Shown: one piece after another, positions 7,619 through 15,848 of the stretch
Position numbering within the stretch: position 1 is the first letter of the stretch
Layout: every line of letters begins with the position of its first letter
Source: Opitutales bacterium
GTDB taxonomy: Bacteria > Verrucomicrobiota > Verrucomicrobiia > Opitutales > UBA2987
DNA: 34,095 nucleotides
Direction of reading: 5' to 3'
Assembly: GCA_021772515.1 (NCBI GenBank)
Contig: JAJFLU010000009.1
Coordinates: 69,929 to 104,023 of the forward strand
Notes under the pieces: generated by a model
Told to the model about the DNA's origin: nothing
Databases searched by the model: none
What the model saw: the letters and a program-made list of their open reading frames with translations, nothing else
Made by a program: the position numbers and the translations under genes

Positions 7619-9112
7619 ATGAACAGGAAATTATTAAAAAGCAACTCATTCGAAGTATCTGCAACACTGCCGATCGTTAGTATCATTTTGGGACTTTTCA
7701 CCGTAGCGACGTCTTTTGGTGAAACGCCAACCAATGCCTCAGGGTTTGCGGATATATTTGAAACGATCAAGCGGGAGGCTTCACCGGAGGAGCTTTATGC
7801 TTTCCTTTACGATATGCCCAAAGGGGGTGATCTCCACCACCATCATGGGGGCTCCAACATTCCGGAGTCCTGGTATCAGGTAGCCACCGATCCTCAGCGG
7901 AATGGCGGCCAGTATTATTACACCCGCTACCGAATCATGAACTGCGGGGAGGAATTGCCTCCACCGGGACTGCGGGGAGGGTCCGGCTCGCTGATGTATT
8001 GGGTGAACATCAATAAAAGATCGTGGATAACCCTGAGCGATTGCGAACAGAGCGAATACAAGCCGCTGGAAGACCTCACCGAAAAGGAGCGACAAGCCTG
8101 GATGTCATCCATCGTCCTGGATCGACCGGGCGAGGGGCAGAATGAATTCTTTGAGTACCATTGGAGCCGGCTCAACCACATTTTCAGTAATCCCTACCTG
8201 ATGGCCGAGTTGCTGGTGGACAATATGAAACGATTCGGGGCCGAGGGACTCCACTATTTCGAGCCGCAAATAAATGTATTTCGTTATCACGATAAAGAGG
8301 GAAACCCGATTACCCCGCATGAGGTTTACGAGATTTACAAGGAGCGTATCAACCGCCCCGATGCGCTGGCGACCGGTGTTACCGTGCGCTGCCAATTAAC
8401 GATTTTGCGATTTCTTCCAAATTCTCCAGATCATGTTGCCGGCGCTTTTGATTTTATCGACAAACATCGAGACCTCTGGCGGGGCATCAATTTGGCAGGT
8501 CGGGAGGATAATGAAAAAGGCCACCCCCGCCGATTTACCGAAGCCTTTGACAATGCCCTGCGCCAATACCCCGGTATCGGCATTTCCATCCACGCCGGGG
8601 AGGAAAACGAGCCCTCCGAACATATTGCCGACACCCTGAGGCTGGGCGCCACCCGCATAGGGCACGGTGTCAATCTGATCGAAGACCGCGACACCATGAA
8701 TTTGATGCGGACTGGCAAATTCTTTGTGGAAATCAACCTCATCAGCAATGAGCTGCTTGGCTATGTGGATGACATTGCTGAGCACCCGTTTCCGGTTTAC
8801 CTGCGGCAGGGAATTCCGGTTTGCCTGAACACCGATGACCGTGGGATGTGGGATTCCAATATGACCGATGAGTTTTTCGTCGCGGTGACCAATTTCAATC
8901 TCTCGTGGGAGGAAATCGTGCTAATGGGCAATTACAGCCTGGAGTTCTCGTTTGCCCAGTCGGATGTTAAAAAGCAATTACTGGAAAGTTTTCAACGCGA
9001 TCTGGAATCCTTTGCCAAGAAATATTCCGGTGGCGATTGGCGAACGCCCCTGAAGTCGGTTAAGCCCGTCACCTATGGGTATGGAAAGAATCACCTTGGC
9101 TTGAAACTGTAG
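7619..9112 (+). CDS. secreted adenosine deaminase, ADGF/CECR1-like
   Basis: This 497-residue protein has an N-terminal hydrophobic segment (about residues 16-34) consistent with export. The core is an adenosine/AMP deaminase TIM barrel. 'MPKGGDLHHHHGG' (about residues 66-78) gives the HxH zinc ligands. 'SIHAGE' (323-328) gives the third His and the catalytic Glu. 'RIGHGV' (346-351) and 'NTDDRG' (404-409) give the remaining His and the Asp pair. All catalytic positions are present. The MPKG start to the HxH motif and the length are those of the ADGF/ADA2 type rather than the ~340-residue cytoplasmic Add. It should deaminate extracellular or periplasmic adenosine or deoxyadenosine to inosine. 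It is divergent from the NUP pair. Confidence 0.85.
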   Translation: MNRKLLKSNSFEVSATLPIVSIILGLFTVATSFGETPTNASGFADIFETIKREASPEELYAFLYDMPKGGDLHHHHGGSNIPESWYQVATDPQRNGGQYYYTRYRIMNCGEELPPPGLRGGSGSLMYWVNINKRSWITLSDCEQSEYKPLEDLTEKERQAWMSSIVLDRPGEGQNEFFEYHWSRLNHIFSNPYLMAELLVDNMKRFGAEGLHYFEPQINVFRYHDKEGNPITPHEVYEIYKERINRPDALATGVTVRCQLTILRFLPNSPDHVAGAFDFIDKHRDLWRGINLAGREDNEKGHPRRFTEAFDNALRQYPGIGISIHAGEENEPSEHIADTLRLGATRIGHGVNLIEDRDTMNLMRTGKFFVEINLISNELLGYVDDIAEHPFPVYLRQGIPVCLNTDDRGMWDSNMTDEFFVAVTNFNLSWEEIVLMGNYSLEFSFAQSDVKKQLLESFQRDLESFAKKYSGGDWRTPLKSVKPVTYGYGKNHLGLKL

Positions 9113-9232
9113 CCCTCGACTCGAAAAATCCAATTTTTCAAGGACGGGTAGGCGGAATTCCATTCGTTGGGAATCGTTTGCCAATTTTCCGAACTTAGTG
9201 TCTTTTAGGCATGAAAGGCGGGGTAACACAGG

Positions 9233-11191
9233 GTGTCGAATAAACAAAGCAGCAAAAAACCGGAGCCCGATGCCCCGGATCATATTCATGGGCATGATTG
9301 GAAAACGCTACTTGCTCTGGCAACCGTTTGCGGATTTGCCGCTTTGGCCGGGTGGATAGTGGAAATCGTTGCGCCGGAGCAGGTTGTTTGGTCCCATTCA
9401 CTCTACCTGACGGCGCTCATTGCGGGTGGATGGGATGCCGCTTTCGATGCTTTCGAGAATATCAAAAAGGGAAAGCTGGACATACATTTTTTGATGCTGG
9501 CCGTCGCCGTGGGCGCAATCACGATTGGCGCCTGGTCCGAGGGCGCTTTGCTCTTGTTTCTTTTCTCCTTTTCAGGAGCGTTGGAACACTTTGCTCTCTA
9601 CCGGACGAAAAAGGAGGTCGACGCTCTTTTTAAGGCCGCCCCCCGTGAAGCCACCCTCCTTTTGCCCGATGGCCGCGAGCAAACCATTCCGGTCGAAGAG
9701 GTGACTGCGGGCCAACGTCTGGCCATCAAACCGGGTGCCCTGTTTCCAGTCGATGCGCGGCTTGATAAAGGGCAAACCGCCGCCGATGAGTCCAATCTGA
9801 CGGGTGAATCATTGCCCGTCGAGAAAGCGGTTGGCGATGATCTCTATAGCGGGACGCTCAATCTTTGGGGAGCGGTAGAAGCCACTGCACTGCGGCCCGT
9901 TACGGAAGGGGCTTTACATAAAATCTTGCGCCTGATTCAGGAAGCACAAACCCAGAAAGCGCCCAGCCAGAGTTTTACCGATCGTTTTGGCACCCGTTAC
10001 ACGGTCTCGATCCTCTTGCTAACCACCGTGATGTTTTTTGTCTGGTGGCTGGCGTTCGATTCCCCTGCCTTTATTCGAGAGGGGGACCGCAATTCCGCCC
10101 TGTATCAAGCGATGACGCTGCTGGTCGTAGCCAGTCCCTGCGCCCTTGTTTTGTCGATACCATCGGCGATTCTGGCGGCGATTGCATGGGGAGCGCGGCG
10201 CGGCATACTTTTTCGGGGCGGGGCCGCCATCGAGGAATTGGCGGAAATCCAGATCGTGGCGCTGGACAAAACCGGCACCCTCACCACCGGCGATATGGTG
10301 GTCGACAAAGTGGAAAGCTTTCCGCCCGGACAGGAAATGGAAATTGCCCAATTTGCCTACTCGCTCGAACGCCATTCCGACCACCCAATTGCCCGCGCAA
10401 TCGTGAAATACAGTGAAAATGAAAATCTCTCGTCGTTGGCGGTAGATGATGTATCGGCTTTTCCCGGACTGGGGATGGAGGGCATGGTTAATGGTTCAAA
10501 ATGCGTTTTGGGGCGGCGCGGACTGCTCATTGATGGCCCATTTTCCGAGTTGATAGAAAAAGTGCCCTCTCCCGCGTTTCATTTTATTGAAGTCTGGTTA
10601 ATTGCTGAAAAATCCCTCGGGAGAATATTATTGAGAGATCAGGTGCGCCCACAATCGGAGCCGTTTCTCAGGGAATTGGCCCGACGAAACCTGAAAACGG
10701 TCATGCTGACGGGTGACCGGAGGGAGACCGCCGAGGCAGTGGGCCGCGAACTTGGGCTGCACGAAGTGCGCTCGGGACTTACTCCAGAGAAAAAAGTGGC
10801 CGTGTTAAACGGTTTCAAGGTATCGGGCTACCGGGTGGCAATGGTCGGCGATGGCCTCAATGACGCCCCGAGCCTGGCAGTCGCCGATGTGGCTGTTGCC
10901 ATGGGATCGAGGGGAAGCGATGCCGCCCTCGAACAGAGCGATGTCGTTCTCATGCAGGACCGAATCGAAGGCTTTGTCGATGCCTACCGGCTCAGCGTCG
11001 CGGCGAAGAAAGTCATCCGGCAAAACATCGTTGTCGCCCTCGGCACGGTGTTGATAATGGTCGGGGCAACTCTGGTGGGCATTCTCCCTCTCTCTCTGGG
11101 AGTTCTCGCCCACGAAGGCAGCACCGTCATCGTATGTTTTAATAGCCTGCGCCTGCTGTTTTTAAGAGATGTCTTTGTTCGAAAGGGCTAA
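9233..11191 (+). CDS. heavy-metal P-type ATPase, P1B-4-like (Co/Zn/Fe exporter type)
   Basis: This is a 652-residue P1B ATPase. TGES (190-193) is the actuator loop, SPC (301-303) the metal-site motif in the membrane, DKTGT starts at Asp345 (phosphorylated residue), 'SDHPIA' is the nucleotide-domain HP motif, and GDGLND (539-544) is the hinge. The last membrane region has HEGS, close to the HEGGT of P1B-4 pumps. SPC plus this motif and the lack of an N-terminal CxxC metal-binding domain point to the CoaT/CtpD group (Co, Zn or Fe efflux), not Cu or Cd. The N-terminus carries three His residues in a short stretch (HIHGH). The start is GTG 9233, preceded by a G-rich 'AGGCGGGG'. Confidence 0.88.
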   Translation: MSNKQSSKKPEPDAPDHIHGHDWKTLLALATVCGFAALAGWIVEIVAPEQVVWSHSLYLTALIAGGWDAAFDAFENIKKGKLDIHFLMLAVAVGAITIGAWSEGALLLFLFSFSGALEHFALYRTKKEVDALFKAAPREATLLLPDGREQTIPVEEVTAGQRLAIKPGALFPVDARLDKGQTAADESNLTGESLPVEKAVGDDLYSGTLNLWGAVEATALRPVTEGALHKILRLIQEAQTQKAPSQSFTDRFGTRYTVSILLLTTVMFFVWWLAFDSPAFIREGDRNSALYQAMTLLVVASPCALVLSIPSAILAAIAWGARRGILFRGGAAIEELAEIQIVALDKTGTLTTGDMVVDKVESFPPGQEMEIAQFAYSLERHSDHPIARAIVKYSENENLSSLAVDDVSAFPGLGMEGMVNGSKCVLGRRGLLIDGPFSELIEKVPSPAFHFIEVWLIAEKSLGRILLRDQVRPQSEPFLRELARRNLKTVMLTGDRRETAEAVGRELGLHEVRSGLTPEKKVAVLNGFKVSGYRVAMVGDGLNDAPSLAVADVAVAMGSRGSDAALEQSDVVLMQDRIEGFVDAYRLSVAAKKVIRQNIVVALGTVLIMVGATLVGILPLSLGVLAHEGSTVIVCFNSLRLLFLRDVFVRKG

Positions 11192-11282
11192 CCTGCCATC
11201 TCCCGCTTCCACAGGGAAAATCGGAATTAGGTTGAACCTGGTCGCGGAACCCCTTACCCCGTGACGGTTTAAAATTATTCGT

Positions 11283-12551
11283 ATGAGTATATTTTTGACA
11301 TGGTGGCCGCTCTGGATTGCCTGGTTTTTACAGGGGCTTTTCGGTTGGTATAATGTATGGGCCTACCGTAAAAAAATGATTGCCCAGGACGAGGTGATCG
11401 CTCGAACGCCGGAAAAACCGATCCGCCCTGCCGCAGTTTTTATTCCCATTAAAGGCATCGGAACCAATTTTACGGCCTTTTTTGATGGGCTGCTCAATCA
11501 GGACTATCCCGATTACCATCTCGTGATAACGGTTGAAACGGAGGAGGATCCCACATTTGCCGCCGTATGCCGCTACCTCGGTTTCAAAAATGGTGAAAGA
11601 GTGCTAAATCGCGGCAATCTCCCCGAAAGCAGTCCCCAAATGGCTCCCGGTTTGCGCCAGGTGCGGCTCAATGTGGCGGGCCATTCGGAAAATTGCAGCC
11701 AGAAAATCCACAATCAACTGAGCGCAATTAAATACTTTGAGGAGCGCGACCGGATCATCGCATTTGGGGATGCCGACATCCTGATCGACCCCGACTGGCT
11801 GACGCGGTTGCTCGGCCCCCTCAACCACGAGACTCACCCCGTTTCCACCACCTATCGTTGGCTAATTCCGGAAAAACTCACCTGGCCCAACCGGCTGGTT
11901 TCGGTGATCAACGGCGCGGTCGGCACGCTCGGAGGCCCCGAATGGTGCAACCTGACCTGGGGCGGCTCCTACGCCCTGACACGGGAAGCCTACGAAATCG
12001 TCCATCTGCCCGAATCCTACAAGGGCGCCCTCAACGACGATCTGCAAATGGCCCATGTCACCCACCATGCGGGGCTGCAAATCGGGTTTGTCCGCTCCCT
12101 CATGCGCCCGACGCCCATCGACTATAGCTGGGGCGAGATGTTCTGGTTTGCCTGGCGGCAGTATTTCCAGGTGCGCATCTATTCTCCCTATGTTTGGGCA
12201 ATTTCGTTTGTCTCCACCTTTTTCTACGCGGCTACATTCCTCATCACCTGGGTATCGCTGCTGGCCGGAAACCTCTGGGCGCTCGTCCCCATCGGCTACA
12301 TGTTTTTTCTGAACCAAATCCGGGCCTCCGAGCGGGTCAAGGTCATCAAATACATTTTTAAAGGGAATGATCTGAAGCAACTGAAAACCCTGTTCTGGAT
12401 TGACCGCTATTTAACTGCTGGCTGGCTATTCCTGCATTTCATCTTCGTCGCCACTACCGCCTTTGCCACTAAAATCACCTGGTCGGGGATCACCTACCGC
12501 GTTACCGGGAGGCAAAAAACCAAAGTCCTTTCGCGCTCGACAAGCTATTAG
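11283..12551 (+). CDS. membrane glycosyltransferase, GT2 family (ceramide-glucosyltransferase/HpnI-like)
   Basis: The protein has 422 residues with one N-terminal membrane segment (about 5-25), a cytoplasmic GT-A domain, and several C-terminal membrane segments (about 303-345 and 380-405). The catalytic signatures are present: 'PIKG' at about 55, 'FGDADILIDPDW' (DxD at 163-165), 'NDDLQMA' (D252/D253) and 'RQYFQVRIY' (292-300) in place of the Q/RxxRW motif. This is the layout of processive or lipid-acceptor GT2 enzymes such as ceramide glucosyltransferase and HpnI. The acceptor is unknown but is probably a membrane lipid. The gene follows the metal ATPase by 91 nt and precedes the tRNA gene. 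Confidence 0.82.
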   Translation: MSIFLTWWPLWIAWFLQGLFGWYNVWAYRKKMIAQDEVIARTPEKPIRPAAVFIPIKGIGTNFTAFFDGLLNQDYPDYHLVITVETEEDPTFAAVCRYLGFKNGERVLNRGNLPESSPQMAPGLRQVRLNVAGHSENCSQKIHNQLSAIKYFEERDRIIAFGDADILIDPDWLTRLLGPLNHETHPVSTTYRWLIPEKLTWPNRLVSVINGAVGTLGGPEWCNLTWGGSYALTREAYEIVHLPESYKGALNDDLQMAHVTHHAGLQIGFVRSLMRPTPIDYSWGEMFWFAWRQYFQVRIYSPYVWAISFVSTFFYAATFLITWVSLLAGNLWALVPIGYMFFLNQIRASERVKVIKYIFKGNDLKQLKTLFWIDRYLTAGWLFLHFIFVATTAFATKITWSGITYRVTGRQKTKVLSRSTSY

Positions 12552-12680
12552 AGGCCGTCGATTTTCATTCAAATACGAAGCCTTTGCAGATTTCCTACAA
12601 CTTTTTGGAAAAAAACCTTTAAACTTCGCCATCCGGCAATAGCATTTATCTTTTCAATATGCCGAGCATCAGAGGCGCGA

Positions 12681-12756
12681 GGGCCCTTAGCTCAGCGGTT
12701 AGAGCAGAGGACTCATAATCCTTTGGTCGGGGGTTCGAATCCCTCAGGGCCCACCA
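12681..12756 (+). tRNA. tRNA with CAU anticodon, most like tRNA-Ile2 (lysidine type)
   Basis: This is a full cloverleaf of 76 nt with encoded CCA. Acceptor arms are GGGCCCU (12681-12687) and AGGGCCC (12746-12752), followed by discriminator A and CCA. The D arm is GCUC/GAGC. The anticodon stem GAGGA/UCCUU encloses loop CUCAUAA, so the anticodon is CAU. The T arm is five pairs around UUCGAAU. The body 'UUAGCUCAG.GGUUAGAGCAG' and the anticodon arm resemble the minor tRNA-Ile2, whose C34 is converted to lysidine by TilS. Elongator tRNA-Met cannot be fully excluded by eye. Accessory DNA begins immediately downstream, as expected for a tRNA integration site. Confidence 0.93.
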
Positions 12757-12805
12757 TTGATAGTCAAAGAGTTCCGATACTATTACGTTGTTGTATAAAA
12801 TTCAC

Positions 12806-12826
12806 TGTCCGGGAAATGTCCGGGAA
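12806..12826. repeat. short direct repeat beside the tRNA
   Basis: The 10-mer TGTCCGGGAA occurs twice (12806-12815 and 12817-12826) with an 11-bp period, 50 nt after the tRNA. Its position at the start of the accessory segment makes an attachment-site or recombination-arm role possible. No second copy elsewhere in the window was noticed. Confidence 0.5.
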
Positions 12827-12834
12827 TTTATCTT

Positions 12835-13473
12835 TTGAACCCCTGTCCAATTCTATGTTATCCGTGTGATAGAATACCTGATGGAAGTGAATGCGACACA
12901 AGCCTTCACCCGGTCGCTACCGAGATAGGGTTCCCGCTGATTTTCACGCAAAACACCACCCGACAGCTGGCCAAGCGGGACAATATGCTGGCCGAGAAGG
13001 TCAACGAGATGGTCACGGTGCTCAATAACCAGGAGCAATTTATCAATGTCCCTACAGTGCGCACTACCCTTCCCCCGGGTACAGGGGTCATTATCCAGAA
13101 TTTCCGTATCCCCAAGGGCTTCGAGGCCAGGATCCTCAATGCCAGCGTATCCCCTGCCAGCCAGGCCAAACTGGACATCTCCCACGGAAGCGAGACCTAC
13201 GGGGCCACCTCAGGGGTCCAAATCATCAATACGACCGGCGAATTCGACGGCGGGGTGGATTTCTTCGGGGTCGGGGAATTTATAATCAAGCTGACCAACC
13301 TGTTCGATGCCACCATCGATGCCACCGCTTCCCTCATCCTTACCTTAAGGCCCACCACAGCCAGAATAACCGGGGGACTGATCGGACCAGGCTCCAAGGG
13401 CCTGAAAGGGGACAAGGGCGACAAGGGTGGGCGCGGGGACAGAGGCCTGCTCTCGGCCCGAACGGACCCGTAG
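12835..13473 (+). CDS. phage tail-fibre-like protein, N-terminal part (frameshifted)
   Basis: This is a 212-residue frame starting at TTG 12835. A better start may be ATG 12985 ('MLAEKVNEM'), since the first 30 or so residues are Cys/Pro-rich and look unlike the rest. The middle ('FINVPTVRTTLPPGTGV..QNFRIP') is beta-rich, as in phage baseplate or tail appendage proteins. It ends in collagen-like Gly-X-Y triplets (about residues 188-204: GSK GLK GDK GDK GGR GDR). The frame then stops after a run of unrelated residues. Removing one TC from the CTCTC at 13450-13454 lets the triplets continue as GLL GPN GPV G into the next frame. The two halves were therefore one gene, now split by a 2-nt slip or a sequencing error. 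Confidence 0.6.
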   Translation: MNPCPILCYPCDRIPDGSECDTSLHPVATEIGFPLIFTQNTTRQLAKRDNMLAEKVNEMVTVLNNQEQFINVPTVRTTLPPGTGVIIQNFRIPKGFEARILNASVSPASQAKLDISHGSETYGATSGVQIINTTGEFDGGVDFFGVGEFIIKLTNLFDATIDATASLILTLRPTTARITGGLIGPGSKGLKGDKGDKGGRGDRGLLSARTDP

Positions 13474-13580
13474 GCACCTTTGCCTTCATCGCCATCGTCA
13501 CCCACACCTCCTCCCCCGCAGAGACTGCCACCAGCCACCCGAACGAACCGGGCACGACCCAGCCCGCGCAATGGGCGGTA

Positions 13581-15215
13581 TTGGCCGCCGGAGGCAAGAC
13601 CACCAGCGTGACTGGCCCGACAGGAGCCACCGGCCAGCAGGGCTTGACCACAGAGGGGCTCTGGGATCCCACCGGAAGCACCGCCTACGCTAAAAATTCG
13701 GTCGTATGCCGTACCCTAGTGGAGAGTGGGGTCAGTGTGCAAAGAACCTATGCTGCCAGCAAAGACATCCCTGTCGGGAACACAGTCGAGCCCAGCGCTA
13801 CGACCAGCGACTGGAGAGAGTTGTTTGGGCCCTTAGCCTTTCCCATTTATACCTCCGGGACACTGCGCTCGATGGAGAGGACGGTAGGAACCTACACTGC
13901 AGGTATCTCTGCCAACGGATTTGAGAGCCTGGAGGAGACGACCAACCGCAATACCAGCTGGGACGAGCTCTCCGTCCAGGGAGGGGATGTCCAGAGGATG
14001 GGCGTCCACACAGGAGTGGCTTTTCTCCAGAAATTTGAACGCAGAATCTACGACGGGGTGCTGGAATTTGACCTCCCCAGCCCGCTGGACGACGACCCAG
14101 ACGTCGGTATCCCGGTGGCCCAGGCTTTCTGGAGCACCGATTCGGTAAAGTGCACGGCAGTCCTAAACGATGCGACCTCTTCCACCCAGTACCCCCTGGT
14201 AGAAACCTCCGGGCCGGTTGTGGAGTATGTGGACACGGGGAACCTCTCTGGCAGGCAATCCTATACCATCACCAAGCAGGGCGCTACCAACCTGAAAGTT
14301 GCTATCTCCCTACAGGGGCATATTCCCATCAACCCCACGACCATGCCACCCAGGGTGGCCCTCCCCACCGCCTCTCCTGCCACAGGGCTCTCTGCCACCA
14401 CAGGCCCTGTCACACTGGCCACTACGACGACCAAAAGCACAGCAGAGATCCGTTACAGCAAGAATGCAACGGGCAAGGCCGGGGCGGAGCTACATTTTAC
14501 CGGCAATCCCTCCGACGGCCATACCGCGAAAATCGGAGGGATAACCTACACCTTCCGGACAACCCCGGCGACGGCCTACGAGGTATTGATCGGGGGCACA
14601 GCCGCAGCAACCCGGACCTCCTTGCGGCATGCGGTCAATTTTACAGGAATTTCCGGCACGGACTACGGGCTGGATACCTTGATCCACCCCAAGGTGGCCG
14701 CTATCGACGGGACAACCGACTACGCGGGTGTAACCGCCAAGACCCAGGGACTCTCCGGAAATTCCATTATTGTAACGGAGGCCAGTACCGCTCTGGAGTG
14801 GAGGGACTCCTTCTACGACGCAGTTATGGGAGGGGTAGCCAGCCTGGTAGGGGGCCGCAAGAACGCCTATCCTCGGGGCGTACACCTGACAGGGACTTTA
14901 ACAGTACCGGCAGCTTCCACCAATGTTTCCGGCACCAACACCTTTTTCACCCGCGAGGTCTACCGGGGGGACGAGATAATCCTCGCCGGGGAGAACCGGA
15001 GGATACGGTCGGTCGGCTCGGACACCTACTTGGTAATTAGCGGCAACCATATCTCGGGGGCGACGGGGGTGAAGGCCGTCGCCAGAGACTCCGCCTTGTA
15101 TTCATCCACCATTGCTGTCATCAGCGGGGATGTTATCCGGGCTAGGAGAGTGGATACGGATGTTACCTCAGCACACCTGGTCACCTCGCTGGCGCTTCGC
15201 TCCGCCTATATTTAG
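13581..15215 (+). CDS. phage tail-fibre-like protein, C-terminal part (collagen-like plus structural domains)
   Basis: This frame runs to TAG 15213-15215. It gives 544 residues from TTG 13581, but coding character extends upstream to about 13452 ('GPNGPVGTFAFIAIVTH'), where it joins the preceding frame. It starts with further Gly-X-Y triplets ('GPTGATGQQG'). Later come two modules familiar from phage tail and decoration proteins: a 'HFTGNPSDGHTAKIGGITY' module ending in 'LSGNSIIVTEAST', and 'SGTNTFFTREVYRGDEIILAG', a small beta domain with a Gly-Asp turn. There is no signal peptide. No capsid, terminase or integrase gene is nearby, so this appears to be a phage-derived fragment rather than an intact prophage. 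Confidence 0.6.
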   Translation: MAAGGKTTSVTGPTGATGQQGLTTEGLWDPTGSTAYAKNSVVCRTLVESGVSVQRTYAASKDIPVGNTVEPSATTSDWRELFGPLAFPIYTSGTLRSMERTVGTYTAGISANGFESLEETTNRNTSWDELSVQGGDVQRMGVHTGVAFLQKFERRIYDGVLEFDLPSPLDDDPDVGIPVAQAFWSTDSVKCTAVLNDATSSTQYPLVETSGPVVEYVDTGNLSGRQSYTITKQGATNLKVAISLQGHIPINPTTMPPRVALPTASPATGLSATTGPVTLATTTTKSTAEIRYSKNATGKAGAELHFTGNPSDGHTAKIGGITYTFRTTPATAYEVLIGGTAAATRTSLRHAVNFTGISGTDYGLDTLIHPKVAAIDGTTDYAGVTAKTQGLSGNSIIVTEASTALEWRDSFYDAVMGGVASLVGGRKNAYPRGVHLTGTLTVPAASTNVSGTNTFFTREVYRGDEIILAGENRRIRSVGSDTYLVISGNHISGATGVKAVARDSALYSSTIAVISGDVIRARRVDTDVTSAHLVTSLALRSAYI

Positions 15216-15320
15216 GAGGGGTGCAGGAATCTGATAACGGTTGTATCCGTGCCCGTACGAGGTCTTTGTCTGGGGTAAGCCTGTCATAAGGATTTGCAGG
15301 GGAAAGACAAAGGAGAACCT

Positions 15321-15455
15321 ATGTCTCAATGCCTGCTACATAATAGGCGAGCCAGTTTTTCTGCGGGAAAGAGCCTGATTCTGGATAAAAAGCTTCGGAA
15401 ATACTTGGACGGTCTTTGGAGTACCCGATTCAATTTCATAACGGGAATCTGTTAA
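15321..15455 (+). CDS. possible 44-residue small protein
   Basis: This short frame runs from ATG 15321 to TAA 15453-15455. A good Shine-Dalgarno (AAGGAG) sits about 6 nt upstream, which is the main support. The product is basic (several Lys/Arg) with two Cys and no hydrophobic helix. The family is not recognised. The same frame continues open after the stop for a further 56 codons, so it could also be the 5' part of a gene interrupted by a nonsense mutation. Confidence 0.3.
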   Translation: MSQCLLHNRRASFSAGKSLILDKKLRKYLDGLWSTRFNFITGIC

Positions 15456-15626
15456 AATGAAACTACTCATTTTCCCGGGTGGACTTACGAGTCCTGGCGA
15501 TGGGAACCTTTTATCACTGACGGAGCGCTTTTGCGGGAGTGTAAAACTAAGGGGTACATCATTAAAATGCCCCCCCGAGGAGATGTAAGCACTGTCCAAT
15601 TGGATTTGGATAGGAAGAACCTATGA
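15456..15626 (+). pseudogene. open segment continuing the small ORF after its stop
   Basis: Directly after the TAA at 15453-15455 the same frame stays open to TGA 15624-15626. It has a protein-like composition ('WTYESWRWEPFITDG', then 'KTKGYIIKMPPRGD'). It has no good start codon of its own. The stop overlaps the ATG of the next small ORF (ATGA), the arrangement seen in translationally coupled genes. Together with the upstream frame this would make a protein of about 100 residues with one nonsense codon. No family is recognised. Confidence 0.25.
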
Positions 15627-15817
15627 GTAAACCTGAGATATTCACAATGTGCCACGCCTATATTCAAGGTAGGCCGTCGTCAGCACTCGACGATTGGAGG
15701 GAGATGGTCCTCCGGCAGCCGTTGATACCAATCAACATTTTCACGCCGCAGGGAGGTGGAAGCCATGGCATTGCGCGTCCTGCGAACAGTCCGCTGAGAT
15801 TTATCTCGCGCCCATAA
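15623..15817 (+). CDS. possible 64-residue small protein
   Basis: The frame runs from ATG 15623, overlapping the stop of the preceding open segment as ATGA, with AGGAAG about 8 nt upstream. The first 35 residues ('GRPSSALDDWREMVLRQPL') look protein-like; the rest is Pro/Gly-rich. A +2 shift after about 15694 would give another open frame with paired Cys ('WHCASCEQ', 'GCHC'), so the present frame may itself be broken. The family is not recognised. Confidence 0.25.
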   Translation: MSKPEIFTMCHAYIQGRPSSALDDWREMVLRQPLIPINIFTPQGGGSHGIARPANSPLRFISRP

Positions 15818-15848
15818 TTCAAAGACAGGGATGCCATTGTCGGTTCAT

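Larger units (their letters stand above)
15216..15848. other. 633-bp accessory stretch with only very small ORFs
   Basis: Between the tail-fibre gene and the replication-protein-like ORF there is no conventional gene. The stretch holds three short open frames (15321-15455, 15456-15626 and 15623-15817), described separately. No tRNA, clear terminator or long repeat was seen. The sequence GGA(A)GAACCTATG occurs twice, before the ATGs at 15321 and 15623. Confidence 0.5.

Noticed and set aside
9123..9139. GAAAAAT-CCA-ATTTTTC hairpin after the deaminase gene as a terminator
   Set aside because: The stem is all A/T apart from the end pair and no T-run follows; too weak to call.
9211..9243. 10-codon ORF overlapping the ATPase GTG start, possible leader peptide
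   Set aside because: No ribosome binding site and no codon signature; overlap could be chance.
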